The position numbers and the translations under genes are program-made. Positions 11,367 to 23,032 of a DNA stretch of 64,000 nt are shown piece by piece. Numbering within the stretch: the stretch's first letter is position 1; the number at the start of each line of letters is the position of its first letter. The notes beneath the pieces were generated by a model. The model worked only from the letters and a program-made list of their open reading frames with translations. It ran no database searches and had not been told where the DNA came from. Source of the DNA: Morchella semilibera (taxonomy: Eukaryota; Ascomycota; Pezizomycetes; Pezizales; Morchellaceae); assembly GCA_009192285.1 (NCBI GenBank), contig WBVU01000005.1, positions 3,304,731-3,368,730 on the forward strand, written 5' to 3'.

Positions 11367-12608
11367 ATGGACGACATAGATATTCCCATGGGCCCCGACC
11401 GCCCCGTCAGTCCCCTCTACGAGGCCATCCGCGACATTATGGCTGGCACCTGGCCCGAAGACGAGTATGACGTTAACGAATCCCCTTTCTCATACACCCA
11501 ATTCAAGAGCCAGGTCTCGCTGGACGGCGAGGTTGAGCCCGTCCCCGTCGTTGCTGCAGTAGGTAGAGAGGGCAGAGAGAGGAACAGTACGAGTACGGGC
11601 ACTGGGACAGGGACGGACTTTGAGAGCCTCAAGAGTGATGAGTCGTCGGAATGGGGTGAGGATGACGAACACCAAGAGGATGATACTATGAATACGGATA
11701 TTGCGGAGATGGAGGGCAGGGGTGATAGTGCCGCCGCCGCAGCTGCAAGGGAGCGCAGGAGATCGGTTGTGGAGGATATGGCAGCGGTGGCGGCGCCGGG
11801 GATCCCAACGACAAGTATTGATACGGTGATGGAGGAGGAGGACGAGGTGAAGATCCGGCCGAGGCGGAATACAATCGCCGATGAGTTTGCGGAGGGGTTC
11901 AGGGCCGAGATCGCGCAAGAGCTGAGTAACCTCGTGCATGAAGAAGAGGAGGAGGAGGTAGTGCAACCAGCGGCTGGAATTGAAGCTGGGGGTAGCGTTC
12001 TCCCGCCATTGCCAGAACATACGGCGCTCACAGCCGACATCCCTGAATCCTACATATATACCCACCCAGAGAAGCATCTCCCGCGCCTGACAATCCCACA
12101 GGTAAACCCCGCTGCCGCACCTATACCGAGCAGCGAGCCCACGCCGCCGCCGATTCCCTCGCGCAGCCCATCCAGACCTAACACCGCACTCGCGGGGTAT
12201 ACAATCCTCCCTGCAGCGTCGGCGAGCGTGACAAGTCTGCATCCACTGAAGCCGACTGTGTCAGCACTGTCAACGCCGAGGAGCTCTCGATTCTTTGAGG
12301 ACCTGGCGACGACGACGGCGACGAGTATGGAAATGAAGAGGGAGGGCGGGGATCCGGCGGGAGAGGAGAAAACGGAGAAGGGGCAGCAAAAGGAGAAGGA
12401 GAAGGAGAAGGAAAAGGAAAAGGAAAAGGAAAAGGAAAAGGAGAAAGTGCCGAAGGTGCCGGTGCGGACGGAGGAGAAGAGGAAGAGGAGGTCGAGCTTC
12501 TCGTGTGGGTTGCGGCTATGGGGGAGGAGGAAGGCGAAGAAAGCGGCGGCGGCGGATGATAATGCGAGGCCGGCCACTGGGAGCACTAGTTCCATTGTCA
12601 AACGATAG
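11367..12608 (+). CDS. Acidic low-complexity protein of unknown function
   Basis: A single uninterrupted frame encodes 413 residues from an ATG preceded by a pyrimidine-rich leader. The first 55 residues (start MDDIDIPMGPDRPVSPLYEA) look ordered and may be the conserved part. The rest is acidic stretches, Ala-rich and Pro/Ser-rich linkers, and near residue 340 a run of alternating Lys and Glu. The C-terminus is strongly basic (RRSSFSCGLRLWGRRKAKK) and could be a nuclear or nucleic-acid-binding signal. No enzyme or fold motif is visible and I do not recognise a family. It is probably a mostly disordered protein. The coding case rests on frame length and a plausible leader. Open antisense frames here are composition shadows. 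Confidence 0.7.
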   Translation: MDDIDIPMGPDRPVSPLYEAIRDIMAGTWPEDEYDVNESPFSYTQFKSQVSLDGEVEPVPVVAAVGREGRERNSTSTGTGTGTDFESLKSDESSEWGEDDEHQEDDTMNTDIAEMEGRGDSAAAAAARERRRSVVEDMAAVAAPGIPTTSIDTVMEEEDEVKIRPRRNTIADEFAEGFRAEIAQELSNLVHEEEEEEVVQPAAGIEAGGSVLPPLPEHTALTADIPESYIYTHPEKHLPRLTIPQVNPAAAPIPSSEPTPPPIPSRSPSRPNTALAGYTILPAASASVTSLHPLKPTVSALSTPRSSRFFEDLATTTATSMEMKREGGDPAGEEKTEKGQQKEKEKEKEKEKEKEKEKEKVPKVPVRTEEKRKRRSSFSCGLRLWGRRKAKKAAAADDNARPATGSTSSIVKR

Positions 12609-15105
12609 TTGGCACTAAGCGGAAATACCCCGAGGAGCCGGGGATTTTTTTAGAAGATTTGAGGGGGGGAGAGCTTAAAATTAGACCCTCCAGACACCAC
12701 CATAACCATATCTCATGGTAGAGACCAGTATTCCGAGCTGATGAGCTCACCCACATTCATTTATACTACACCCCATGTTTCATTTGTTGTCTTTTCCTTC
12801 TTTATGAGTGCCTTCTAATGTGTGCGAATTATTCTCCTTTTTTTTTTTTTGTTCATCTGGGAGCGGGAAATCGGAGCTAGGGATTGGGGAGTTCTTTTTT
12901 TTTTATTCTATATATCCATTTACTTTGGCTTATTTTATTTTATTTATTCCGAGAGGAAAAGAGAGGGGGAAAAAAGTCTAGAGCTGCAGCTATGGTGCGG
13001 GCGCCGGCCTTTTTTTTTATATGCCCTTTTTTTTTTCCTCTTCCCATATTACGAGGCGTTGCCAAAAGACTTTTACTGCTACGAACGTGTTTCACGACGG
13101 ACGATGTGTGTATGATCAGTTAGGACGAGGAATAATAAAAACTAATGATATGTGTGTACTATAACGGGGGACGAGAGAAAAAAGCAGGGAGGTTTGAAGT
13201 AGTAGCGCATGAAATGGACCGGTGCTATGTATGTTGAGTATGTAGCTAACGGGAGAAACAGATCGGTCTAATTGACGATGTTGGTATGTATGTAGGTACA
13301 TGTTGTACTTACATGTACTTACATGTATGTACTCTAGTTGCTGCTCGGGGGTGTGTGGTGCCTGTCTATTGGGTCTCTTGGGCGTCGTGGTATGTAGTAC
13401 TGGGTGGGGGGGGGGTTGAATAGGATATATATCGGCGAGTAATGTAATGTAATGTCTATTTTAATTCTGTGCTGCGTGCGAGATTCCAGACGTACGTACG
13501 TACATGAGATACCCTAGGAGGTTATGGATACATCTAAGTACATGTAAGTACATGTATACATCGCTAGCCATAGCTTACGAAAAGTGGCGGTGCAAGGCAC
13601 ATCAGAGGATTCGATATCCGGATATATTTGTATGACGCGCAACTGATCGTACTCTACTCTATGATCTTCCTACTCTACTCTACTCCTACGTACTCTAGAT
13701 ACATGTACCACATCGCCATTGATTGAATGGGGCTCCGACCGACTACATGTAGGTAGATCTCTTGAGCCGGGGCCACACAGCATGTCAAGGGTCCACGAAC
13801 CGATCTCCGGCCTGCGGGCCAATTGGTTGCAGCCCATTGGCTCGTTTATACGCCGGGTACAGAGTAGAGTAGAGGGATACCTACTGCGTGTTGACGGATC
13901 CTACCAATTGAAGAGAAACAGCCAAGCCCAGCTGGCCCCTGTCAGTCAACACCCAGTGATTGGCAGTACTCTACAGGATCGCAGGGTGTTCAGGTCCCAT
14001 CCATTCATCCATCTATCTAGTTCAGTAGAGCGTGGGGGATAAAGAGACAGATAAGATGTACTGGCCAGCCGGAATTATCATACACTACTACTAGTGACGG
14101 CCGGTTGGTGAAGGGTAGACGTACGGACAGAACAGGACAGGTCAACAGGGAGATATGTAAATACTCGGCTGAAAGAAAAGACGACTCGGAATATGGTGTA
14201 GCTGGCTGGCTCTTCTTTTGATATGATGTATATGTTGCAGCCTTACTCTGGCTCTACCTCTGCCTCTGCCTCTGGGCGATCCGTGAAAGTTACACTTTGT
14301 ATACCGTATACAAACACCACCGCCCACCCAATAGCTGCCAGCACAATATTAATACACTCACCCACCCACGGCCATCTATCGATACTCCGTCCTACATACT
14401 CTCCACAGCTCACCCAGGGCCAGTTAATAGACAAGAAACCGTAACAACCTGACCCTACTAAATATCTAACTCCATCAGCTACTTACCTACTATGCACTGA
14501 CGTCCAATCATGGAGCCTCACTCGATGATATGCGCTAGCCCCGAATACGGTTAGGGCTTACACCCTCCAAGCCAAGCTCGATCGGCAACAGCAACACTCA
14601 TGAGCTGAGCATTGCATCCTCAGCTACTAGTGATCTACGCTATATAGAGTATGTAGAGTATGATGGTACCGCGGAGTCATAGGCTTGCAGCTCAGGTCTT
14701 AGGTCGGCGCGTACTCGGGTGCAGCAATAAGAACCAGAACATGGAAAACAGGGATTATTTGTATGGAGTGGCGCCGCTCTGCCATACAAATAACTCTAAT
14801 GCATGTTCTGGTTCTAACCCTCGTACCCGAGTACAAGCACCGTGTCCAATTACAATCTACAATCTACTAACAAGTCCCCGGTTGCGGGGAGAAGTCGATC
14901 GATGCAACAGACAGTTGCAAGGGCAGCTATGATGTGTGTGTGTAGCTCTGACTCTACTCTACCACACTTAAAACCTGCTTGACTCACCAGCTCGTTATTA
15001 TCAGAGTCCTTATATTAACTTGTGGCCGTATACATAAAGCCCACCTGAGCCCGGTCTGAAGCTGAGCTACAGGCTACAACCTCCACAACTACCACAACAA
15101 CAACA
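12609..15105. other. Intergenic region with poly-T tracts and a foldback
   Basis: No coding region is supported. The first 500 bases carry several long T-runs (12840, 12895, 13010, 13030) that fit the 3' flank of the upstream gene. Many ACATGT palindromes follow (13298-13325, 13539-13558, 13702, 13744). An imperfect foldback at 14711-14834 is listed separately. Confidence 0.5.
14711..14834. repeat. 124-bp imperfect foldback (hairpin) element
   Basis: The left arm (14711-14766) and the reverse complement of the right arm (14782-14834) share three blocks in the same order: GTACTCGGGT, AGAACCAGAACATG and TTATTTGTATGG. Diverged spacers separate the blocks. The loop is about 15 bases and contains TGGCGCC. 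This is either a small foldback/MITE-type insertion or a hairpin-RNA precursor. No target-site duplication was evident. Confidence 0.6.
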
Positions 15106-17311
15106 ATGGCCTCAGAACTTGAAGATAAGGTCAACACTCAGGTGTTTAAAGTTCACGACCTCAAGACACGCAGCGTTACTCTGTATCCAACCCGTGCTGC
15201 GGTGGTGCGTGACATAGAGAATGTCAAGATCAAGGTAAATATATGCTCACACACCAGAGAAAACCGTACTAACAACCCCGCGATAGCCCGGCAGGAACGA
15301 GATCACAATCGTAGGGCTCAGTTCATACGTGGACGAGAACACCATAAAGATCGAAGGTCACGGCACTAACGCGCTCATTACTGATACCGTTATTGAGGGT
15401 GTTTTGAACCCTTACTACGATGATGAGAGCTCCGAGGAGGAGGAGGAGGGGGAGGAGGAGGGGGATCCCGAGTGCGCAAGACTAACGAAGGAGATAAAGG
15501 AGCTGAAATCGCAGATTGAGGACGCGCAAGAGTTGTCAAAGTCTTACTCGAACCAGATCGCATATATGGAGCAGCACGCAGCGAGCCTGAGTTCTGGGAA
15601 GGAGCTGTTGGCGACCGCAACAATGGCAGAGAATATGAAGGTGTACGGCGAGTTCCGCGAGAAGGCCTGGGCAGGGTACAAGGACGCACAAAACTGCATC
15701 AAGAGCCTGACAGAGAAGCGTGACAAGAAGGTTGCTGAGCACCGCAAGAAGTGGAAGAAATGGCAGAACAGGACAAGAGACGAAAGAGACGAGAGGCAAC
15801 GAAACTTGGAGAGGAAGGGAAATAGACCCCAGATTGTCAAGAAGGTTACGGTCACGATCGAACTGGGTAGTCTCCCGAAGGCAACGGCGGCCGTAGAGTC
15901 GTATGTCTCCACCGGTAAGCCGGCCAGAGCCGACGATGATGAACCGCCAAGGTCGAGGGGCCCGAGCTTGAGGATCTCATATGTTACTATGAGGGCAGGC
16001 TGGAGACCTCGATACGATATGCGGTTGGATACAACCTCGGAAACCGCCCTCGTGACTTACCGTGCCGAGTTCTCGAACAGTACCGGAGAGACATGGACAG
16101 ATGCCGAGGTCACGCTGTCGACAAGCCAGACATCATTCACCGGGCTGGAGGATAAGGTTCCCTGGCTAGATTCCTGGCGGATGAGTCTTCAGAAAGATGG
16201 AAATAGGGCCAGGGGGGGGGCTGCGCAGGCACTATACTCTACGAAAGAAAAGCAGGTAAGAAATGGAGGAAAGAGAAAAAAGGAAACCCACGTAGCTAGA
16301 TACAGTGCAACAAGTCCGGCGTTCTCACCTCATTCAGCTTCGTATTCACCTCATTCACCGCCACCACCACCACCGCCACCACCACCTGGCACATCGGGTC
16401 TCTTTGGGTCAGCAGCACCTGCTGGTTTTTTTGGGGGTTCACCGCCCGTAGTCCCCGCTATGGCCGAGGATAAGATGTATAAACGGACTAGCGAAAGTAT
16501 CAGGTTCCATAATTATAACCCACTCTGCACGGATGACGGCGGCGGCGGCTCTGAAGAGGAAGATGATAGTGAAGCCGACACGATCGACATCCCCAGAAAA
16601 ATGGGCCTTGCATTGAGCAAATCCGAGTCATATGGTCTTACCACCACCTACGACCTCCCCGGCACACGCACCATCCCCACCTCGCCCCTGGCGCGCCGCC
16701 ATGTCATCGTGGAACTCACACTCCCCAACGTCAAGTTTTCGCACATCTCCGTGCCCAAGCTCCGCGCCGCTGCGTTCCTCAAGGCAACGATCACCAATTC
16801 GTCTAGCACCTCGCTGCTCACGGGTCCGTGCGGACTCACGGTCGACGGGTCCTTCCTGGGCAACTCGACGGTGGACCGGTGCCCGCCCGGCGGCACGTTC
16901 GACCTCAGCCTCGGCATCGACGAGGAGGTGCTGGTGGGGTACCGCAAGCCGGTCAAGAAGACGGCAAGCCATGGGATGCTCTCGAGGGAGCAGGTGGTCA
17001 CCTATGAGCGCTCAATCAGCGTGCACAACGCCAAGAGGAGGAAGGTTGAGGTGCTCCTGTTTGATCAGGTGCCTGTGAGCGAGAATGAGAGGCTCAAGGT
17101 TGTGCTGCTGACGCCGAAGGTGCGCGAGGAGGGCGCTATGGCCAACGCGGAGTACGAAACTGCCGCCGGAAAATTTATGAGTGTGGGGAGGATGCTGAAG
17201 AAGGGCGGGGAGATTAGGTTTAAGGTGTTGTTGGATGAGGGAGAAGGGGTGACGCTGCCTATTGAGTACGAGACGAGGTTCCCGATGGGTGAGCATATTG
17301 AGATTGTTTGA
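15106..17311 (+). CDS. DUF4140/DUF4139 domain protein (mucoidy-inhibitor A-like)
   Basis: Two exons (15106-15234 and 15287-17311) encode 717 residues. The 52-nt intron has a TACTAAC branch point. The N-terminus (SVTLYPTRAAVVRDIENVKI, then PGRNEITIVGLSSYVDE) is a DUF4140 domain. An acidic patch and a coiled coil (about residues 110-230) follow. The C-terminal half has DUF4139 features, including SLRISYVTMRAGWRPRYDM, ETWTDAEVTLSTSQ and, at the end, LLFDQVPVSENERLKV. A Pro/His-rich spacer with a poly-Pro run interrupts the middle. The family is widespread in fungi and bacteria and has no settled biochemical role. The position at 16254 reads like a splice donor (GTAAGA), but no acceptor keeps the frame, so I keep the exon intact. 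The gene converges on the clr2-like gene. Confidence 0.9.
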
Positions 17312-19193
17312 TTTCCGCTGCATGGGTACTTGGTTTAGGTGGTTCTGGGCCTGTAGTTGAGTAGTACCGTATTGTGTACTTGAAATACCAATTTGAACTG
17401 ATTTTTTTCTTCTTCTCTCTCTTTTGGAACGTGTCATGTATCTAGCACCAAAAATGAATTCCGGAAAGTCTGTTGATCAAAACGATTGCTTGAGGTTGAG
17501 ATGAAGCAGAAGAAGAAACAAAGCCCTTCTCTCCGAACGAACAAACCAAACACGCACCTCACAAAAGAAAGCAAACTCACCCGCAGCAGACGAGCTGCGC
17601 AAGCTGTCTCTAAATCTTCCCGCCGCGCCACAATAACCCAGCTGCAGCCAGCTAGCCACGTGGTGCATAGTAGAGGCTGCGAACCATCTCTTCTGCTATG
17701 GTGGCTGGATCATAGATGATCACTCGGCCGCACACGTGATTGACGTTTTGTTTCTTTTTTTTTTTTTTTTTTTTGTTTACATCAGTAATCGTATCCAGCC
17801 CTAAGGCTATGACGATATCGCACCATTTGACGTTTTGTTTCGGGGGTTAATACTTCATGCAGCTTGTGCGCAATGGGTTCGTTTGGTAGGGTGTGTACGT
17901 GCCCTGGCGGAGTAGCTGGAGTGGGTAGAGTGGTGGGTAGAGAATAAGTAGAAAGTGGCTGTGGGGAGGTGCATGTATTATATTCTACAAGTACTTGAAT
18001 TACAGACAGACATGTTAAGTACCTACATCAAAACAACAACTGTACCTACATGTATCGAAAGATATACACACATGATATATACATACATACATACATGTAG
18101 CCACCCCGTCACTCACCCAAGCAAGCAAAACAAAACACCCAGACAAACAGAACTGCAAGCACTCAAATAAAAACCAGTGTATAAGTACATGTAACGGAGC
18201 AGTCACAGCACACAGACAGGTACAGGAATACGTAATCAAATCAATCAGCCGCTATCCCGCCGGGATAAAGCCCCCAGCTGCAAAGCCCCCAGCGTGCCTG
18301 CCGTCCTTGCATCGTATAGCTTTTCTTCCCGTCTCGTTGAGCCCCCGTTGATCTTGATCGACATTCCTTAGATCCTTCTATCCACTCTTCGCAACCTGGA
18401 GGAAGAAGTGGCAGCACTCGTTGTTGTTGTTGCTGGGGTTATCGATAGCGATGAGGATGATGAGAATGGGACGGAGGGTGGTTGAATCGATGATGGGCTC
18501 TGTTTACCGTTGGGTGGCGCAGGAAGGGTCACTAACGAAGTACCTACGGATTTCTGTTCTGGAGAAGGAGCAAGAAGGATAAGAGGAAGAATAGGTCGGT
18601 CTCCCCTGCGCACAGTGGTGGTTCAGAAACTTTGTTCATTCATTTCATTTCATCCCGTTCATAACGTGGCTAACTTAATACTATAGATAAAACCCAGTTC
18701 CAAAACCAGATGGTACTCAATATAGATATTTCCCGACGATGAGGTGTGTGTGGGGGGGTAGGTGAGTGACGACAGATGAGATTAAACAAGATAAGTTATA
18801 AAACTCCACCTCTTTCCCTTGCGCCATTTCGGCCAATAGAGGGGGGGGGGGGTGAGATCTAGCTAGGCCAGTTCAGTTAAGTTGGATTATTGATTGGAAT
18901 TAATGCTTGTTGGATTAAGTGTTGGATCCACAGCCAGTGAGTAAAATATTTTTTTTGGTTTTGTTCCCGTTTTGGTTATATGCATGTTTAAAGTGTTGGT
19001 TTTTCCCAAGGATTCCCTATCCCATCCGGCCCAGTATACGTAAGACATGACTTTTTTTTCTTTTTCTTTTGATATTTAATATTTTTTTTATTTCCGGTTC
19101 TTCGCTCCCAATTCTGGTATCGTGATGTGTCGCTGACTGAAAAACCCGAAGAAATAATAATAATAGACGAATCCGCCACAGCATTGAGAGTGA
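17312..19193. other. Intergenic region between convergent genes
   Basis: This is 3' flank for genes on both sides. It has a long T-run at about 17757-17774, a G-run at 18841-18852 and several ACATGT motifs (18050, 18100, 18187). A Ser/Pro-rich minus-strand frame at 18368-18613 has no supporting features. I see no gene. Confidence 0.5.
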
Positions 19194-21169
19194 CTAGCGT
19201 CGGGGACGCTTGGTTGGGCTTTGTGAGAGGACCTCCGGTCCCGGACGGCGATATTTGTCGAAAATCCCCGCCAAATCCTCGAGCTCGTCGCCTTCATAAT
19301 CTTCGTCATCCTCGGCATTCGCTTCCACCATTTCCACCTCCACCTCCGGCTCCTCTTCCTCCTCCTCCTCCTCCTCCTCCTCTTCCTCCTCTTCCTCCTC
19401 TTCCTCCTCGCTCCCCACCACCTCTTCCTTCACCGCCATTCCCTTCCGAGGACTGGTGCCCGGCGTGATAGAAGGAATCCTTAGGTTGACGCTTTTAAAG
19501 CCCCTTTCCGGGGTCACCTGGTCTCTGATGGGGGCATCTTCAGTATCATCCAATTTCAATAGTCCAGGTCGGATCTTTACTTCCACGTCCGTCTCCAGGT
19601 CTACGCCGTTGAGTGAATGAAGGCCCAAACCCTCCTTCCTATTCTTTACAGTCCGCTTCACGACCGCGCGGTACAGGGCCATATCCCCGGTGCGGTTCCC
19701 ACCGGAAAAGCCAGTGGACCCGGTCCAAGCAAAGACTGCCTGTGGCTCGTACCAGCGCCCGAGAACGGTTGCGAGGGATGTCTCGGCGCGCTGGTTGGGG
19801 CGGGTGCGGCGGTACCACCTGATAATCTGATCAAACCCGCTGCCGCGCTTCATGCGGAACGGGAGGTTCATGAACTCCTCGACCGTAAGGGGGGTGCAAC
19901 CATCACTCGGGTAGGCGGTGTATTGGGTACCGTGAAACATGAAGATGCTTCGCTCCTTCCCCGTCTCCGCGTCTCTCTTTTTGTCGATGTAGATCTTTTC
20001 AACGACCATGACGTCCTCGAATTCGTGGCTGTCATGTGTGATGCGGATAGGATCATGCAGAAAGATCTTTTCGGGGCCGACGAAGGCGCCTTTGAACGCT
20101 ATGTCGTCCGACTGGCGTTCAAACAGGCAGAACGTCTCCGCCATTCTACGCGCGATAGGGATGGTAGGGTGTTCAGTGTAGTCAGATACCTCGGCGCACT
20201 CAGGGCGCGCCAGCCATGGCTTAACATGATGTTGTCTGACGTTTGCCATGATTTCGCCAGGTCCCGAATCCGAGCAGAGCTGAATAGTATAGCACTCATC
20301 ACCAATCTCCTGCCAAGGCGATACGTTATCGTCAGTTTCGATTTTCGAAAATAGACTCCTATCCTTCTCAAGCGGCGGAGTGTAATTTGGCCGGTCCGCA
20401 ACGATCCCAGCCATCCAGATACCACCGTCAAAATCAATTAGCGGGTCACTTTCATCTTGCTCCGCCTCACGGTTATCCGGAACCCAGACCCAAATAATCT
20501 CTCCCTTCCTCAGCACCCATCCCGCCGTCTCCTGCTCCTTCTGCCGCTCCTCAATGTTAATAGTTTTCCTCGCCTCGATAGCATCAGATTTCTTCGTCCC
20601 TCTGCGAACCGTCGTTCCGGGCCTGTGAGAGCCCCGCTCACAGTACGTGCACGTGCACACCTTATCCTTCCCCGCAAGATAGCGTAGATGTGGACGAAAC
20701 TCGTTAACGGAGCGGAAGCGCTTACTCGCTGGATGCCCAAATAGATACGTGTCCGTGCGCAACTTCCCGCCGCGGAACTTGACGTGCTCAAAGAGCTTGT
20801 AGTTCTCGGGGAATGCGGTGAAGAGGTACTCGACATCTATCGCGGCGAAACAGCAGTGAGTCAGCTTACCCTTCTCACAACCACCAGCGAGCACAGGAAC
20901 GCGGAGGAGGAGAAGAAGAAGAAGAAGGAGAAGAAGAATGAGGAGAACTGGGACTTACTTGGCTTGTTGAGATTGTACGCCTCCATAAGCCCGTTCGCGC
21001 TCTTGTTGCGCCACCAGATGGACTTGTTCTCGTCGTGAGCGACAGAACGAAAGTATTCGTACGAGCCGTCTGGCTCTATGAGCTTCTCTGTCTTTTCGGG
21101 GTAGACGGTGTCGACTCCGTCGGACGTGTGAAACGTCAATTGCGTGTAGACGTTCGGAGGAGGCGACAT
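19194..21169 (-). CDS. clr2: Cryptic loci regulator 2 (Clr2)-like silencing protein
   Basis: Two exons (20959-21169 and 19194-20836) encode 617 residues. The 122-nt intron has a GCTGAC branch point and joins NLNKP to NVEYLFTAFPENY. The N-terminal part, with YKLFEHVKFRGGKLRTDTYL, FGHPASKRFRSVNEFRPHL and the cysteine cluster CTCTYC, matches the Clr2 transcription-silencing domain. The region around GEIIWVWVPDNREAEQDESD onward fits the Clr2 core domain. In fission yeast Clr2 belongs to SHREC, a histone deacetylase and remodelling complex acting at heterochromatin. The C-terminus has a long poly-Glu run encoded by near-pure GAG/GAA repeats and ends in a basic QSPTKRPRR tail that could be a nuclear signal. 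The family call comes from recalled motifs, so a specialised paralogue is possible. Confidence 0.87.
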
Positions 21170-22702
21170 TTTCGCGGCGCGTTGTTCTATGCTATCCGGT
21201 GATGGGAGGATAAGGGCAGGATAGGTTAATAATGGTTTGTTGTCGCGGCTTTGTTATTGACGTTGATGTTGACGTTGATGTTGATGTTGTTGTTATAGTG
21301 GAGTGGTAGTGATTAGTGGGTGGGTGTCGATGGGATGGTGGGGTGGGTAGTGGGTTGTCTGTCAGCTTTTAGTAAGTACTAAGGGCAAGGAATATCCCCC
21401 AACTTTATCGCGAGACGCGATATAAGGACACACTATTATAGGGCGGGGGTCAGCGGGAACAGGTAAGTACAGGTACATGTATGTATGTATCTCTACCATT
21501 CTGGAGTGTCCCAGTATGTACTCGACAAATCAAGGGGGAATTCTACGTATAAATATAAAAGTAGTATATACAGTATATTTAATGCTGTCGATCTATTATA
21601 TATATATGGAGCTATAGCGGTATTACATGGGGGCCTGGAGATACATGTATATCTGTTTGAAAATTCTATTGACGATGATGGCATTGTGGGCCTGTCCTTC
21701 CTTATCATCACGATTATAGAAAATGTAGTTAGTCGTCCCTCGGTTTTATGAGGATTACAACAACTAGCGCGAAAATACTCGAGTGATTTCTCATGTCGTA
21801 GCTACCTACGTCCCCCATCCGTCACATCGAGCGGGGCAGGGGCTTTTCGACGGCCGCAAAAGCCTAGCAAGATGAAAGTATAGGTCTCAGTTTCCATGTA
21901 CATGTATTTTGGTAGCTTCGTTTTGGTGGGCTGCCGTACGTGATCGGTAGTACTGTAGCTGTATGTAGCCGCTCTACCATCAACGGTGTTGCGTGCTATG
22001 TACCTGCTGGAAACGCAGAGAGCGGGTACGTAGCGTACCTGCGCAGCCTATTGGAACTTAGGTCGTGCCTGAGGGGAGGGAGAGCTAATCCCAATGTAGA
22101 AACAGTCAATCTGTTTTTGGGCTTACCTCGTAATTGGGATGTATGTAGTAGGGGCTTTCCGGGTGCTGAAGTTGATACCACTCCCATAAAGTACATGTAT
22201 GTAGATACGGCCGCTAGGGATAGAGAGCTAAGCCTATCGGGGCAATAGATATCCCGAACAGTCTCTCTGGTACTTTTATTTAAAGCTCTGTATCATGTAG
22301 TCAATTCAGATTTATCTGCACTTGTGTCCCGGGTCCTTGCAGAGAATGTACGCTTTGGGTTAGGGTTGATGGGGAACGTATAATTATAAATGTAACAGGA
22401 CAGACAGATTGATGGTGAGCTAAAGGGCACAGCCAAGAATATGGAGGTATGTCATAACGTACTATACATGTACATACGAGAGATGTAGTATGATCGATCA
22501 CACATGTGCTTTGGGAATATATGCGCTAGAGACCACGATGATTAAAGTAGCTGAGTTGCATACACCTACACGGCCTTTCAACGAGGGCAGGATGCGGAGT
22601 TTTGATAATAGGGGCCAATGTTGGCCTCTATCCGTGTGGCCATGGTATGTATTATCAGTATTAACCCTAAAACGGCAGCGTGGGCGAAGAGGACAGGGTG
22701 TA

Positions 22703-23032
22703 TCGAGTTGCCTCTCCCTTCCGCTTTGGGTTTCCTCGAGCCATATACACCTATGCCTCGAGCTGTCTCGATTTTCCTCGAACTAAGTCTTAACAGTGGG
22801 TTCTCGATAGTTCTTATCTGGTTCGATCACCTGGGATCTATGGTACACGAGCGGGTACCTACATGTATCTCTGCTCTGGCGGCTTGAAGAGTATATACTA
22901 AGTTGACTCGAGTCAATTCGAGTCGAGGGACATGCCATGTATCGAGATTCTTCGGCTCATGGAAGGGTATACCTCGTATCACCTCGAGGCATTTGCTTCG
23001 AGGAGAGGCGCGAAGCGCTTCGCCATCGTCGA
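22703..23032. repeat. TCGA-dense palindromic patch
   Basis: Fourteen TCGA tetramers occur in 330 bases, where about one would be expected by chance. Four of them lie inside CTCGAG. Two longer perfect palindromes are present: TTGACTCGAGTCAA at 22903-22916 and GCGAAGCGCTTCGC at 23010-23023. No open reading frame explains the bias. Confidence 0.6.

Noticed and set aside
11417-12242. Long minus-strand frames opposite the 413-aa protein
   Set aside because: They are composition shadows with poly-Ser and Arg-rich sequence, and the plus frame has the plausible leader and start.
16254-16310. GTAAGA in the DUF4139 gene as a possible intron start
   Set aside because: No acceptor nearby keeps the reading frame, while the unspliced frame stays open to the end.
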